From NCBI GenBank assembly GCA_023664945.1, contig JAMPER010000001.1, positions 134,697 to 198,696 of the forward strand: DNA of 64,000 bases, in the 5' to 3' direction. Made by a program: the position numbers and the translations under genes. The notes beneath the pieces are model-generated. The model was not told the DNA's origin, ran no database searches, and was given only the letters and a program-made list of their open reading frames with translations. Shown here one piece after another: positions 18,219-29,000 of the stretch. Numbering within the stretch: position 1 is the stretch's first letter; each line of letters opens with the position of its first letter. This DNA is from Alistipes senegalensis. Lineage in GTDB: Bacteria; Pseudomonadota; Gammaproteobacteria; Burkholderiales; Burkholderiaceae_D.

Positions 18219-18461
18219 ATGAAAAAACTAGCCTCCCTGCTGAAAACAACCGGTCTTGCCGCAGCCGGCAGCCTTCTCTTGGCCGCCCTGCCCGCCCAGG
18301 CCGGTTCAGCCAGCGAACCGGCCGCCGCCAGCCCCGAAGCAGCCGCAACGGTACCGCATCCGGAAAAAACCGCTGGCAGCAAAAAAACCGGAAAAAAGAA
18401 ACACAAAAACAAAACCGGCCTCGAGAAAAAACGCCCCGAACGCGCCTCCGGTTCCAAATAA
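18219..18461 (+). CDS. Small exported lysine-rich protein, function unknown
   Basis: The 80-residue product has a signal peptide (MKKLASLLK, hydrophobic stretch AGSLLLAALPA, then an AQA cleavage-type site near residue 28). The mature part is alanine- and proline-rich, then very basic (KKTGKKKHKNKTGLEKKRPE). A ribosome site AAAAGGAA precedes the ATG. It ends 6 bases before apbE in the same direction, so the two are probably co-transcribed. I recognise no domain. The basic tail could bind nucleic acid or cell-surface polymers. A partner role with ApbE is speculation. Confidence 0.6.
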   Translation: MKKLASLLKTTGLAAAGSLLLAALPAQAGSASEPAAASPEAAATVPHPEKTAGSKKTGKKKHKNKTGLEKKRPERASGSK

Positions 18462-18467
18462 ACCGGC

Positions 18468-19382
18468 ATGGAACTCCTCTACAAAGTCCAGGAACGCTTC
18501 CTCTTTCACGCGCACATCCGCATCAAAATCCCGGCCGCCTGGCCGGATACCGCCTTTGACAGCCTGTACGCCGTGCTGGAGGAAGTGGACAAAAAATACA
18601 ACTCCTACCGCGCCGGCTCCACCTTCGACCAAATCAACCGCCACGCCGGGCGCTTCGTTGAAGTCGATAACGAAACCGTCCGCCTCCTGAAACAGGTCAT
18701 CACTCTTTCCGAACTCTTTGACGGCGCATACGACATCACCATCATGCCCCTCATCCGCCTGTGGGGATTCTACAAAAACGAAAACCGGCGCGTGCCCGCC
18801 CCTGAAGAAATTGCCGCCGCCTGCCGCAAAGTCAACTACCAACAAATCGAAATCAAAGGCAACCGCGTCCGCATCGGCCCGGAGCAGGAAATCATCACCG
18901 GCTCCTTCATCAAAGCCTACGCCACAGACCGGCTCGTTGCCGCCATGCGGGAAAAAGGCATCGGCAACGCCATCATCAACGCAGGCGGCAGCACCATCTT
19001 TGCCATCAACCCCGCAGGCGACCCCTGGCCCGTCAGCGTCGATTCCCCGGAAGACGACTCCGCGCTATTTACCCTCAACCTTGATAACGCCGCCTATTCT
19101 ACCTCCAGCCAGACAACCGCCTTCGTTGACATCAACGGCAAACGCTACGGCCACATCCTAAACCCCAAAACCGGCTACCCCTCCCCCAACCGCCTGACCG
19201 GCATCCTGTCCGAAAGCGCCTTAATCGGCGACATCCTCACCACCGGGCTCTTCAACGAAACCCCCGAAAGCTTCCTTGAAAAAATGCAGCGCATCAACAC
19301 CCGCCATCCCGTCCTAGGCTTCATCATGGGAGAAAATGGCATCGTCACCGCCTCACCCGGCTTCACCACCCACACAGCCTGA
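18468..19382 (+). CDS. apbE: FAD:protein FMN transferase, ApbE family
   Basis: ApbE enzymes attach FMN from FAD to a threonine of partner flavoproteins such as NqrB/NqrC or RnfG. The 304-residue sequence shows the family landmarks: an early Y-N-S-Y-R-x-G-S motif, DITIMPLIRLWGF, GSFIKAYATDRL, IINAGGSTIFAI, and HILNPKTGYPSPNRLTG near the C-terminus. A conserved acidic residue follows in ALIGDILTTGLF. There is no signal peptide or lipobox, although many ApbE proteins are periplasmic lipoproteins, so this one may be cytoplasmic or may start further upstream. No flavinylation target is encoded nearby. It follows the small exported protein gene by 6 bases. Confidence 0.88.
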   Translation: MELLYKVQERFLFHAHIRIKIPAAWPDTAFDSLYAVLEEVDKKYNSYRAGSTFDQINRHAGRFVEVDNETVRLLKQVITLSELFDGAYDITIMPLIRLWGFYKNENRRVPAPEEIAAACRKVNYQQIEIKGNRVRIGPEQEIITGSFIKAYATDRLVAAMREKGIGNAIINAGGSTIFAINPAGDPWPVSVDSPEDDSALFTLNLDNAAYSTSSQTTAFVDINGKRYGHILNPKTGYPSPNRLTGILSESALIGDILTTGLFNETPESFLEKMQRINTRHPVLGFIMGENGIVTASPGFTTHTA

Positions 19383-19402
19383 GCGCACAGGGCAGCCTGC
19401 CC

Positions 19403-20728
19403 TCACAGATTTTGCAGCAACACCATCAAAATCAGCAGCGGCGCAACATAGCGGCAAAACGGCCTTAACAGCCCCAGCCAGCGGGGAGAAAACGTGCCCG
19501 CCGCCAAAAGCCGCGCGGCCACCGCCTCCCAGGCCACCCAGCCCGCCAGCAAGCAAACCATAATCCCGCCAAACGGCATCATCACATGCGAAGTCACATA
19601 ATCCAGAAAACCAAACAGATTCATGCCGAAAAAAACCGGCGCCTTCCACACCCCGAAAGACAGCGACGCCGCAATCCCCAGCACAAACATCAACACCGCC
19701 ATCAACGCCGCCGAAACCGGGCGCGAAAAGCCAAACTCATCCATCAAAAAACTCACCACCACTTCCATCAGCGAAACCGAAGAAGTCAGCGCCGCCACAA
19801 ACAGCAAAAAGAAAAACAGCACCGCAAAAAACCCGCCGCCCGCAAGATGGGAAAACACTGCCGGCATAATAATGAAAGTCAGCCCCGAACCCTCCGCCGG
19901 ATTCAGCCCAAACACAAAAACCGCCGGCAAAATCATCAGCCCCACCAGAAAACAAACCGCCGTCGTCAGCCCGATAATCCACGCCGCCGAAGAAGCAATA
20001 TCCGTCTCATCCGAAACATACGAGCCATAAGTCATCATGCAGCCCATCCCCAGCGAAAGCGAAAAAAAAGCCAGCCCCATCGCCTCCAGCACCATCTCCG
20101 CGCTCATCCGGGAAAAATCCGGCTTTAAAAAATAAACCACGCCCTCCCAGGCTCCGGGCAGCGTCAGGCTGCGGGCAATCAACACCAGAATCAGCAAAAA
20201 CAGCATCGTCATCAGCCACTTGCTTACCCGCTCAATCCCCTTCTGCACCCCGCCCAGCACCACACCCGCCGTCAGCGCCATAAAAAGGGCATGGTATCCC
20301 ACCGGCTCCATCGGATGCGAAACAAACGTATCAAACACCGCTTTCAGCGCCTCCGCGTCCGGCGTCACCAGGCCGCCGCCGGCAGATTTCACCACATAAA
20401 ACAGCGTCCAGCCGCCCACCACACTGTAAAAAGAAAGAATCAGGAACCCGCATACAATCCCGGCATACCCCGCCAGCACCCAGCGCCTGCCGCCAAAACG
20501 GCGGTAAGCCCCCACCGGCCCCTTCCTGGCAATCTGCCCGGCCGCCATCTCCGCAATCATCACGGCAAAGCCCAGCGTAAACACCATCACCAGAAAAAGC
20601 AGCAAAAACGAGCCGCCGCCATTTCGCGCCGTCACATAAGGAAACTTCCATATCGCGCCCAGGCCGATAGCCGAACCGGCAGCAGCCAGAATAAATCCCA
20701 AACGAGAACCCCATGCGGCCCGCGCCAT
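19403..20728 (-). CDS. Sodium-dependent transporter of the NSS/SNF family
   Basis: The 441-residue protein starts with the signature of neurotransmitter:sodium symporters: WGSRLGFILAAAGSAIGLGA then IWKFPYVTARNGGGSF. These residues form the sodium and substrate site in TM1. About 11-12 hydrophobic segments follow, one of them with SFYSVVGGWTLFY in TM3. Bacterial members take up amino acids with sodium, but the substrate cannot be read from sequence. It converges with apbE, ending 20 bases after it, and is divergent from the diaminopimelate dehydrogenase gene. Confidence 0.9.
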   Translation of the reverse strand: MARAAWGSRLGFILAAAGSAIGLGAIWKFPYVTARNGGGSFLLLFLVMVFTLGFAVMIAEMAAGQIARKGPVGAYRRFGGRRWVLAGYAGIVCGFLILSFYSVVGGWTLFYVVKSAGGGLVTPDAEALKAVFDTFVSHPMEPVGYHALFMALTAGVVLGGVQKGIERVSKWLMTMLFLLILVLIARSLTLPGAWEGVVYFLKPDFSRMSAEMVLEAMGLAFFSLSLGMGCMMTYGSYVSDETDIASSAAWIIGLTTAVCFLVGLMILPAVFVFGLNPAEGSGLTFIIMPAVFSHLAGGGFFAVLFFFLLFVAALTSSVSLMEVVVSFLMDEFGFSRPVSAALMAVLMFVLGIAASLSFGVWKAPVFFGMNLFGFLDYVTSHVMMPFGGIMVCLLAGWVAWEAVAARLLAAGTFSPRWLGLLRPFCRYVAPLLILMVLLQNL

Positions 20729-20947
20729 ATCCCTTCCCCGAAAAAAGAAGCCACAGCCCCTGTTCTGAAGCCCACATCATAAAGGAAAAACACCCTCCGG
20801 CAGAGGCCAAAACCGCACAAACAGCAAAAGAGAAACCCCTCCCGGGAAAAAACAGGCTTGATATTGCGCAAACTCTGTGCCTATACTGCCGGCGTATCCG
20901 TCTCCCGACGCCCGCCATACCGTTAAAACAGAAAGGAACCCTTCTTC

Positions 20948-21871
20948 ATGAAACCCATCAAAGCCGCTGTACACTCCCTGGGCAACATCGGCAAGCACGT
21001 CATCGACTGCCTGCTGCATGCGCCCGATTTTGAATGCCTGGGCGTCGTCCGCCGCGTGCAATCACTGGGCACCCAGGCGCTGGAGAGACAAAACCTGCCC
21101 GACTTCGCCTCCATTGATGAACTCATCCTGAGCCGCGGCAAACCCGATGTCGTCATCCTGTGCGGTCCCTCCCGTTCCGTTCCCGAAGACGCCCGCCAAT
21201 ACCTCGCCAAAGGCATCTGCACCGTGGACAGCTTCGACATCCACGACCGCATCCCCGAACTGGTCCGCTCGCTTGATGAAATCGCCGTCAAAAACGGCAG
21301 CGCCGCCATCACCGCAGCCGGGTGGGATCCCGGCACCGATTCGCTCTTGCGCGTCCTTTTCGAAGCCATGGCTCCCGTCGGCGTCACCTTCACCAACTTC
21401 GGCCGCGGCCGCTCAATGGGCCACTCCGTTGCCGCCCGCGCCATCGAAGGCGTAGCAGACGCCACCTCCATCACCATCCCCATCGGCGGCGGACGCCATT
21501 CCCGCCTGGTCTATATCCTGCCCAAACCCGGCGCCTCCTTCGAACACATCAAAACACTCCTTGCCGCCGACACCTACTTCAGCAATGACCCGCTGGATGT
21601 GCGCCAGGTCGCCACCCCGGCCGAAATGGCCGCCGTGGCAGACAACTCCCACGGCGTCCTCATGGAAAGAATCGGCGCATCCGGCTCCACCTCCAACCAG
21701 CACCTTACCTTCGACATGCGCATCGACAACCCCGCGCTCACCTCGCAAGTGCTGGTCTCCTGCGCCAGGGCCGTCACCCGCATGAAACCGGGCTGCCATA
21801 CCCTGATTGATATCCCGCCGGTACTCCTTTTGCCCGGCGATCGCATGGACCACATCGCCCGGCTGGTATAA
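20948..21871 (+). CDS. ddh: meso-Diaminopimelate D-dehydrogenase
   Basis: This NADPH-dependent enzyme interconverts L-tetrahydrodipicolinate plus ammonia and meso-diaminopimelate in one step, bypassing the four-step acyl branch of lysine and peptidoglycan precursor synthesis. The 307-residue protein begins with a modified nucleotide-binding loop (VHSLGNIGKHV). It then shows GWDPGTDSLLR and FGRGRSMGHSVAARAIEGV, the segment that lines the diaminopimelate site, and HSRLVYI. Length is close to the usual 320. A ribosome site AAAGGAAC precedes the ATG. The enzyme has a patchy distribution and is uncommon in betaproteobacteria. Confidence 0.9.
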   Translation: MKPIKAAVHSLGNIGKHVIDCLLHAPDFECLGVVRRVQSLGTQALERQNLPDFASIDELILSRGKPDVVILCGPSRSVPEDARQYLAKGICTVDSFDIHDRIPELVRSLDEIAVKNGSAAITAAGWDPGTDSLLRVLFEAMAPVGVTFTNFGRGRSMGHSVAARAIEGVADATSITIPIGGGRHSRLVYILPKPGASFEHIKTLLAADTYFSNDPLDVRQVATPAEMAAVADNSHGVLMERIGASGSTSNQHLTFDMRIDNPALTSQVLVSCARAVTRMKPGCHTLIDIPPVLLLPGDRMDHIARLV

Positions 21872-21900
21872 CACCGGCCTGCCTGCCGGGGCGCGGCGCG

Positions 21901-22101
21901 CTAGTCATAGCGTTCATCGCGCCCCAGCGAGCGTTCCCGCTCCATCTGGCGGCACACATCGTAAAACGGCATCTCGTCTGCGGCAAACATCTCGTCGTAT
22001 TCCTCCATCGTTTCCGCATCAAAACTGTCCACAAACTCCTCTTCGCGCACCTTCTTCGGTTTCGGGCGCTTCACCCCGGGCAATCGTCTTTCCGTATTCA
22101 T
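21901..22101 (-). CDS. Small acidic protein of unknown function
   Basis: The 66-residue product has a basic start (RRLPGVKRPKPKKVREEE) and an acidic, methionine-rich remainder (FDAETMEEYDEMFAADEMPF) with no membrane segment and no known domain. The ATG has an excellent ribosome site, AAGGAGG, 5 bases upstream, which is the main reason to believe it. It converges with ddh (29 bases apart). Confidence 0.6.
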   Translation of the reverse strand: MNTERRLPGVKRPKPKKVREEEFVDSFDAETMEEYDEMFAADEMPFYDVCRQMERERSLGRDERYD

Positions 22102-22321
22102 GCTTCCTCCTTTACGGCATCACGAAACAGCCGAAAATACCCGCCCATCTTGTCGGCGTTTAACCCCATCCCCCTTGGCGCACATCAAAAAAAACCGCCG
22201 CTCCCCTTTATCCGCCGCGCCGCAGGCAAGCATTCCTTGCGGCAAAACAAACATGCCTCCTTCCCGGAAAACCCCTTTCCCCCTACAATGCCAGGCTGCC
22301 ACCCCAACCCGAGACGCGCCC

Positions 22322-23389
22322 ATGAACCCACCCCGCATCCAGGAAAACATCTTCCTCTCGCTTTTGGCCCTCATCACCCTGGCCTTCTTCTGGCTGCTTC
22401 TCCCCTTTTCCGGCGCCATCCTCTGGGCATTCATCCTGGCCCTCCTCTTCTCACCGCTTGTTGACCGCATCCGGGAAAAACTGCACGGCAAAAGCACCCT
22501 GGCCGCCCTCCTTACCCTTGCCGCCTGCCTACTCATCGCCATCCTCCCGCTCATCTTAATCGGGCTTGCCCTCCTGGAAGAAGGCGAAATGCTCTACAAA
22601 AAAATCCTCGCCGGGGAAATCGACTTCAGCCGCCTTTTCACCGAAATCCACGCCAGCCTGCCCGAATGGGCCGCCGCCCTGCTCGAAACACTCGGCCTCG
22701 GCAACATCGGCGACATCCAGCAAAAACTTACCGCCAGCCTCATCGAAGCCAGCCGCTTCATCGCCGGCAAAGCCCTCTTCATCGGCCAAAACCTCTTCGG
22801 GTTCGCCGCCGCCTTTGCCGTCATGCTTTACCTGCTTTTCTTCTTCCTGCGCGATGGCAGGAAACTGGCCGCAGCCATCCGCCGGGCCATCCCCCTGAAC
22901 GAAAACCGGAAAACCGCCCTCCTTGAGCGCTTCACCGCCGTCATCCGCGCCACCGTCAAAGGCAACCTTATCGTCGCCCTCCTGCAAGGCGCACTGGGCG
23001 GGCTCATCTTCTGGCTGCTCGGCCTCCAGGCCCCCGTCCTGTGGGGAGCCGCCATGGCCTTCCTTTCCCTCTTCCCCGCCGGCGCAGGCGTCATCTGGCT
23101 GCCCGCCGCCCTTTACCTTTTTTTCACCGGCGCCATCCTCAAGGGCACCATCCTCGTTGCCTTCTGCGCTGTCGTCATCGGCCTGGCCGATAACCTGCTG
23201 CGCCCCCTCCTCGTCGGCAAGGACACCCGCATGCCCGATTACCTCGTACTGCTTTCCACCCTAAGCGGCCTAAGCCTCTTCGGACTAAACGGCTTTGTCA
23301 TCGGCCCTGTCATCGCCGCGCTCTTCATCACCGCGTGGAACCTCTTTTCAGACGCCAACGCCCAAAAAACCGATACACCCCAAACATAA
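22322..23389 (+). CDS. AI-2E family transporter (YdiK/PerM-like permease)
   Basis: From the ATG at 22,322 the protein has 355 residues. It shows the topology of the AI-2E family: two or three N-terminal membrane segments (FLSLLALITLAFFWLLLPF), a soluble region with an amphipathic helical part, then a membrane cluster containing LLQGALGGLIFWLLGLQAP and FSLFPAGAGVIW-like segments and a late IGLADNLLRPLLVG motif. D-N-x-L-R-P is the most conserved motif of the family. Members export various solutes or act as antiporters; the autoinducer-2 role holds for few. An upstream in-frame start at 22,100 would add a non-hydrophobic, proline-rich leader and is unlikely. Confidence 0.88.
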   Translation: MNPPRIQENIFLSLLALITLAFFWLLLPFSGAILWAFILALLFSPLVDRIREKLHGKSTLAALLTLAACLLIAILPLILIGLALLEEGEMLYKKILAGEIDFSRLFTEIHASLPEWAAALLETLGLGNIGDIQQKLTASLIEASRFIAGKALFIGQNLFGFAAAFAVMLYLLFFFLRDGRKLAAAIRRAIPLNENRKTALLERFTAVIRATVKGNLIVALLQGALGGLIFWLLGLQAPVLWGAAMAFLSLFPAGAGVIWLPAALYLFFTGAILKGTILVAFCAVVIGLADNLLRPLLVGKDTRMPDYLVLLSTLSGLSLFGLNGFVIGPVIAALFITAWNLFSDANAQKTDTPQT

Positions 23390-23412
23390 CCGCCCGCCGC
23401 CGTACCCGGCCC

Positions 23413-23459
23413 AAACAATGCGTCTTGCGCACATAAAATATGCGCAAGACGCATTGTTT
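23413..23459. terminator. Bidirectional terminator-like perfect hairpin between convergent genes
   Basis: Nineteen-base arms (AAACAATGCGTCTTGCGCA and its complement) pair perfectly around a 9-base loop. The flanks are A-rich on the left and T-rich on the right, fitting termination of the AI-2E gene. It also contains two of the ATGCG-N5-CGCAT dyads described separately. Confidence 0.65.
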
Positions 23460-23587
23460 TCATTCTCCCCAGCCGCTCCCCGGGCCGGTCCCTGCCGCTA
23501 CCGCTTCAGGCGGGCAAACGCATCCGCCATCGCCGTTGCCGCCTCCGGTTTATGCGCATCCCGCATATTTTTATGCGTTTTACGCAT
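23418..23587. repeat. Four ATGCG-N5-CGCAT dyads in two pairs
   Basis: Dyads start at 23,418 (one mismatch, ends CGCAC), 23,440, 23,552 and 23,573. Members of each pair lie 22 and 21 bases apart, two helical turns. The first pair forms the intergenic hairpin. The second is inside the 3' end of tex, where it encodes the tandem NMRxxHK residues. This may be a protein-binding array or a small spreading repeat. Confidence 0.55.
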
Positions 23588-25855
23588 ATTCTTCCCCTCT
23601 CCCGAAGCGCCGCCCCGTGCGCCCCTTTCCCCTTCACGGGCAGCAGCACTGTCCGAAAGCCGCATCGAAAGCGCAATCCGGCTGCGCTTCTTATCCACCT
23701 CCATCACCTTCACCTTCACAATCTGCCCGGCGCTCACCACCTGGTGCGGATCCTTTACAAAACGGTCAGACAAAGCCGAAATATGCACCAGCCCGTCCTG
23801 ATGCACGCCAATATCCACAAACGCGCCAAACGCCGTCACATTCGTCACCGTCCCTTCCAGCACCATATCCGGCTCAAGGTCATCTATCGTCTCCACTCCC
23901 TCCTTAAAAGCGGCGCTCACAAAAGCCGGACGGGGATCACGGCCCGGCTTTTCCAGCTCCGCCAGAATATCCGTCACCGTCGGCACCCCGAAACGATCAT
24001 CGGCATACCTTTGAGGCGCAAGCGAACCCAAAAGCGCCGTATCCCCAATCACCGCGTCAATCCCCTTCTTCACATCCGCCAGAATCCTTTCCACCACCGG
24101 ATACGATTCCGGATGCACCGCCGAAGCATCCAGCGGATTATCCCCGCCCGGAATGCGCAAAAAACCGGCCGCCTGCTCAAACGTCTTCTCCCCCAGGCGC
24201 GGAACCGCCTTTAACGCCTCGCGGGAAGCAAAACGGCCATGCTGGTCGCGATAAGCCACAATATTGCCCGCCACCGTCTGCCCAATACCGGAAACCCGCG
24301 CCAAAAGCGGCACAGAAGCCGTATTCACATCCACCCCTACCGCATTTACGCAATCCTCCACCACCGCATCCAGCGTTCTCGCCAGCCCCGGCTGCGACAC
24401 ATCATGCTGATACTGCCCCACCCCGATAGAGCGGGGGTCAATCTTCACCAGCTCCGCCAGCGGGTCCTGCAAGCGCCGCGCAATCGAAACCGCCCCGCGA
24501 AGCGTCACATCCAGCTCCGGCAGCTCCTCCGAAGCGTATGCCGAAGCCGAATAAACCGAAGCCCCCGCCTCCGAAACCATCACCTTCGCCATCTGCCTGC
24601 CGGAAAAACAGCCAACCAGCGCCTGCGCCAGCCTGTCCGTCTCCCGTGAAGCCGTGCCGTTTCCCACCGCAATCAGGCTCACGCCATACTGTGCGGCCAG
24701 CTTCTTCAGCGTACCCAGCGCCCCCTGCCAGTCACTCTTTGGCGGGTGCGGATAAACCGTTGCCGTATCCAGCACCTTGCCCGTCTCATCCACCACCGCC
24801 ACCTTCACCCCCGTGCGCAAGCCCGGGTCCAGCCCCATCGTCACACGGTGCCCGGCAGGCGCAGCCAAAAGCAGCGCCTTCAGGTTCTGCGCAAAAACCG
24901 CCATCGCCTTCGCTTCGGCCTCCTCGCGCAGCGCATTCATCAGCCCGCCCTCCAGATGCGTAAAAATCCGCCCCCGCCACGCCCAGCGCACCGTATCCAT
25001 CAGCCAGCGGTCAGCCGGACGCCCCTTGTCGGCAATGCCGAAACAGGCCGCAATGCGGCTTTCGCAGGGATTCAACGGCGCATCCCACTTCGGGCGCTCC
25101 GCCTCCGAATCCAGCCGCAGGCGAATCGCCAGAAACCCCTCGCGGCGTCCCCTGAAAAGCGCCAGCGCCCGATGCGAAGGTATCGCCGCCAATGGCTCCT
25201 CATAATCAAAATAATCCGAAAAGCGGATACCCTCCTCTTCCTTGCCTTCCACCACGCCCGACTGGACCACGCCATGCGCATGCAAATAAGTGCGCAAATC
25301 CCCAAGCAACGAAGCCTCCTCCGCAAAACGCTCCATCAGAATCTGGCGCGCCCCCTCCAGCGCTGCCGCCGCGTCAGGCACACCGGGGTTCTCGCCATTC
25401 TCCGTTGAAAACGCCGCGCGCACATACCTGGCCGCCTCCGTTTCCGGCACAAGCATCGGATCCACCAAAAGCGCCTCGGCCAGCGGCAAAAGCCCCGCCT
25501 CCACCGCTATCTGCGCCTTTGTCCGGCGCTTCGGCCGGTAAGGCAAATACAGGTCTTCCAGCGTCACCCTGTCTTCTGCCGCCTGCACCGCCGCCTTTAA
25601 CGCCGGCGTCAGCTTTCCCTGATCGGCAATACTTTTCAATATCGTCGAGCGCCGCTCCTCCAGCTCCCGCAGATAAGACAGGCGTTCTTCCAGCGTGCGG
25701 AGCATCGCGTCATCCAGGCCGCCCGTCACTTCCTTGCGGTAACGGGCAATAAACGGCACCGTCGCCCCCCCGTCAAGAAGCGCTGCCGCCGCTTCAACCT
25801 GCTTGACATTCACCGCCAGCAAAGCGGCAATCCGTTGTTCAATAGATGGCAACAT
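23498..25855 (-). CDS. tex: Tex family S1 RNA-binding protein
   Basis: From ATG 25,855 the protein has 785 residues, the usual Tex length; an upstream start at 25,960 would add 35 atypical residues. Order of domains: N-terminal helical region with the [17 protein letters not shown] signature and [13 protein letters not shown], a YqgF/RuvC-like domain with [16 protein letters not shown], helix-hairpin-helix units ([19 protein letters not shown]), and a C-terminal S1 domain ([29 protein letters not shown]). Tex binds nucleic acid and affects transcription and stress tolerance. The tail after S1 carries a duplicated NMRxxHK unit encoded by DNA dyads, not a normal part of the family. Confidence 0.95.
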   Translation of the reverse strand: MLPSIEQRIAALLAVNVKQVEAAAALLDGGATVPFIARYRKEVTGGLDDAMLRTLEERLSYLRELEERRSTILKSIADQGKLTPALKAAVQAAEDRVTLEDLYLPYRPKRRTKAQIAVEAGLLPLAEALLVDPMLVPETEAARYVRAAFSTENGENPGVPDAAAALEGARQILMERFAEEASLLGDLRTYLHAHGVVQSGVVEGKEEEGIRFSDYFDYEEPLAAIPSHRALALFRGRREGFLAIRLRLDSEAERPKWDAPLNPCESRIAACFGIADKGRPADRWLMDTVRWAWRGRIFTHLEGGLMNALREEAEAKAMAVFAQNLKALLLAAPAGHRVTMGLDPGLRTGVKVAVVDETGKVLDTATVYPHPPKSDWQGALGTLKKLAAQYGVSLIAVGNGTASRETDRLAQALVGCFSGRQMAKVMVSEAGASVYSASAYASEELPELDVTLRGAVSIARRLQDPLAELVKIDPRSIGVGQYQHDVSQPGLARTLDAVVEDCVNAVGVDVNTASVPLLARVSGIGQTVAGNIVAYRDQHGRFASREALKAVPRLGEKTFEQAAGFLRIPGGDNPLDASAVHPESYPVVERILADVKKGIDAVIGDTALLGSLAPQRYADDRFGVPTVTDILAELEKPGRDPRPAFVSAAFKEGVETIDDLEPDMVLEGTVTNVTAFGAFVDIGVHQDGLVHISALSDRFVKDPHQVVSAGQIVKVKVMEVDKKRSRIALSMRLSDSAAAREGERGARGGASGEGKNMRKTHKNMRDAHKPEAATAMADAFARLKR

Positions 25856-26020
25856 AAGTAGGCAATTAAAAAGAAAAGCGCCATGATACGGAATCCGGCA
25901 AAATTTTCCAGCCCTGCCGGCCGCGCCCTCCAAAAAAGGAAACGCTCCCCTTTTTGGCATTTATGGCCGATAATATTTTCACTTGAGAAGAAAACCCGGC
26001 GCCAACAACGCAACACCCGT

Positions 26021-29000
26021 ATGAACTTCACCCAGGAAGACATCCAAAAGCAATTTGACAAAGCCGCCTACCAGGCAGGCGAACAAAGCGCGCGCACAGA
26101 CCAGGTCAAACAAATCCAGCTGGCCGCCAACCTCATCCGTTCACAGGTCAAGGGTCCTGGAAACCAGGTATTCCAGCAAAACATCTTCCTGAAATCCACC
26201 GTCCGCGGCCTGCTTTTCCAGGGCACCTGCACCTGCGAAGCCCACACCAACTGCCAGCATGTCGCCGCCGTGCTGCTCACCGTCCTGCGCCGGAAAAAAA
26301 CAGCCGCCCAGGCCGTTTCCGCCCCTGTGGCCTCCTGGCTGCAACGCGTCAAGGGAGCCCTCTTCGGCCAGGCAGCGCCAGCCAGCCTGCAACCGGCCGA
26401 AGAACCGGAAGAACCCGATGAAAAACTGCTCTACCTCCTCTCGCCGGATGCTTCCGACAAGCGCACCTTCCTCGGCATATGCCGGGCCCGTTGCAAACCC
26501 GGCGGCCAAATCGCCGCTGCCGCCGCCATCGCCGATCCCCAGGCACTTTTAACCGACCCGCCCAACTACCTCCGGCCGGAAGACAGCGATTCCATCCGGC
26601 TTTTTATCGCCATGCGGGGCGGCAACAGCCTGCCCGGGCAACACCTGGCCGAACCACGCGGGCCAATCGGCGCGCAGCTCTTGCGCATCCTGACCGACCG
26701 CAAACAGCTGATGTGGACCAACGCCATGGACGACATCGGCAAAGGCCTTATCTTTCCCCTGCGCGCCGCCCCGGCAAGAGAAGCCCGCCTCACCTGGCAG
26801 GAAACCGGCCAGACCCTCCGCCTGGCCTGGGAATTCGCACCGCTGCCGGAAGAAGCGGAAAACCGGAAAAAGGCAAGAAAACAACGTATCGACTACATCC
26901 TGCCCACCGATCCGCCCTGGTACATGGATAACCTCACCTGCGGCGAACTCCTCCTGCCCGGCGGCAACACCGGCATGGCCGCCAGGGATGTGCAGGAACT
27001 CATTGCCCAGGCACCGCCCGTCCCCGCCAGAGACAAAGCCGCCGTCTCGCGCCTCTTGCTCGTGCAGGGCCTGGCCGGCCTCATCCCGCCACCGGAACCC
27101 GTCAAAGAAACCGTGCGCACCGATATCAGCCCCGTTCCCGTCCTGCGGCTGGGCAGCATTGCCCACCGGACAGCGGGAGAAACCGCCCAGCCTGCCTGGC
27201 ACGACTACATCCAGCTCCTCTTTGACTACGACGGGCAGCAAGTCTTTCACGGCTCGCCCGTGCCCGTCATGCGCCTGCATGGTACCGGCGTTGAACGAAT
27301 CGAGCGCGACACCCAAAAAGAAACCGCCTTCTTCAATACCCTGGCCGATGCCGGCTTCATCCGGAAAACAACGCCTGCCCACCCGCACCAGACGCCGGAA
27401 ACCCTTTACCTTCCCTCGCAGGCAGACTGGATGCGCTTTACCTCCGCCATCCTGCCCGAACTGGAAAAACAGGGCTGGAAAACCGAAAAAATGCCGGAAT
27501 ACCGCTACGACATCGCCGAAATCGAAGACTGGTACGCCAGCATCAGCGAAGGCAAAAAAGAAGCGGCAAAAGACTGGTTCAGCCTGGAACTGGGCATCGT
27601 CGTCAACAAAAAACGCATCTCCCTCCTGCCGCTTCTGGTTGCCTTAATCCGCACCGCCCCCGAAGAATTCGACCCCAAAAAACTGGCCGAAAAACCGGAT
27701 GAAGAAGCCCTCCTGACCGTCCTGCCCGACGGCGTGCGGGTGGCGCTCCCCTGGGGAAGAATCAAGCCCATCCTGCGCACCCTGGGCGAACTGTACTTTG
27801 CCGGGCGCACCGGAAACGAAACCGCCATCCGCCTGCATACACTGGATTCGCCCCGCCTGGCCGAACTCACCAGGGAACTCCCCCTTCACTGGCTAAACGG
27901 CTCACGCCTGCTCGAAATGGGCGCACGGCTGGCCGAATTTGACGGTGTTGCCAAAGTCACGCCGCCCAAAACCCTTCGCGCCTCACTGCGCGACTACCAG
28001 CTCGAAGGCCTCTCCTGGATGCAATTCCTCCGGGAATACGAATTGGCCGGCATCCTGGCCGACGACATGGGGCTTGGCAAAACCCTCCAGACCCTCTCGC
28101 ACATCCTGCTGGAAAAAGAAGCAGGCCGCCTCACCAAACCCGCGCTCGTCGTCGCCCCCACCAGCCTCATGAGCAACTGGCAGGAAGAAGCCGCCCGCTT
28201 TGCGCCGGAACTCAAAGTCCTGCTCCTGCAAGGCAAAGACCGCATGAAACTCTTCGGTCACATCGAACAATACGACCTGGTGCTCACCACCTACGCCCTC
28301 CTGCCCCGGGACGAACAAGCCCTCCAGGAACATGAATACCACCTGCTCATCCTGGATGAATCCCAGTACATCAAAAACATCCGCTCCAAGGCCGCGCAAA
28401 TCGCCACCACCCTGCGCGCCCGCCACCGCCTGTGCCTCACCGGCACCCCGCTGGAAAACCACCTGGGCGAACTCTGGTCCCAGTTCCATTTCCTGCTGCC
28501 CGGCCTCCTGGGCAACGAAAAAATCTTCAACAGCGAATTTCGCCACCCCATCGAAAAACTGGCCGACGACAACCGCAAAGCCCTGCTGACACGGCGCATC
28601 CGTCCCTTTCTGTTGCGGCGCACCAAAGACAAAGTCGCCAACGAGCTGCCGCCCAAAACCGAAATGATCCGCCATGTGGACCTCACCTCCATCCAGCGCG
28701 ACATCTATGAAACCGTGCGGCTTTCCATGGACAAGAAAATACGGGACGAAATCGCCAAAAAAGGCGTGGCAAAAAGCCAGATCATGATCCTGGACGCCCT
28801 CCTGAAACTGCGCCAGGTCTGCTGCGACCCCCGCCTTTTGCGCGGCGGCGCCAACCGCAAAGCCGCCGCCTCCGCCAAACTGGCCGCCCTGATGGAAATG
28901 GTCGATGAACTGATGCTCGAAAAACGGCGCATCCTCATCTTCTCCCAATTCACCAGCATGCTGGCCCTAATCGAAACCGAACTCAAGGCCAGAAACATCC

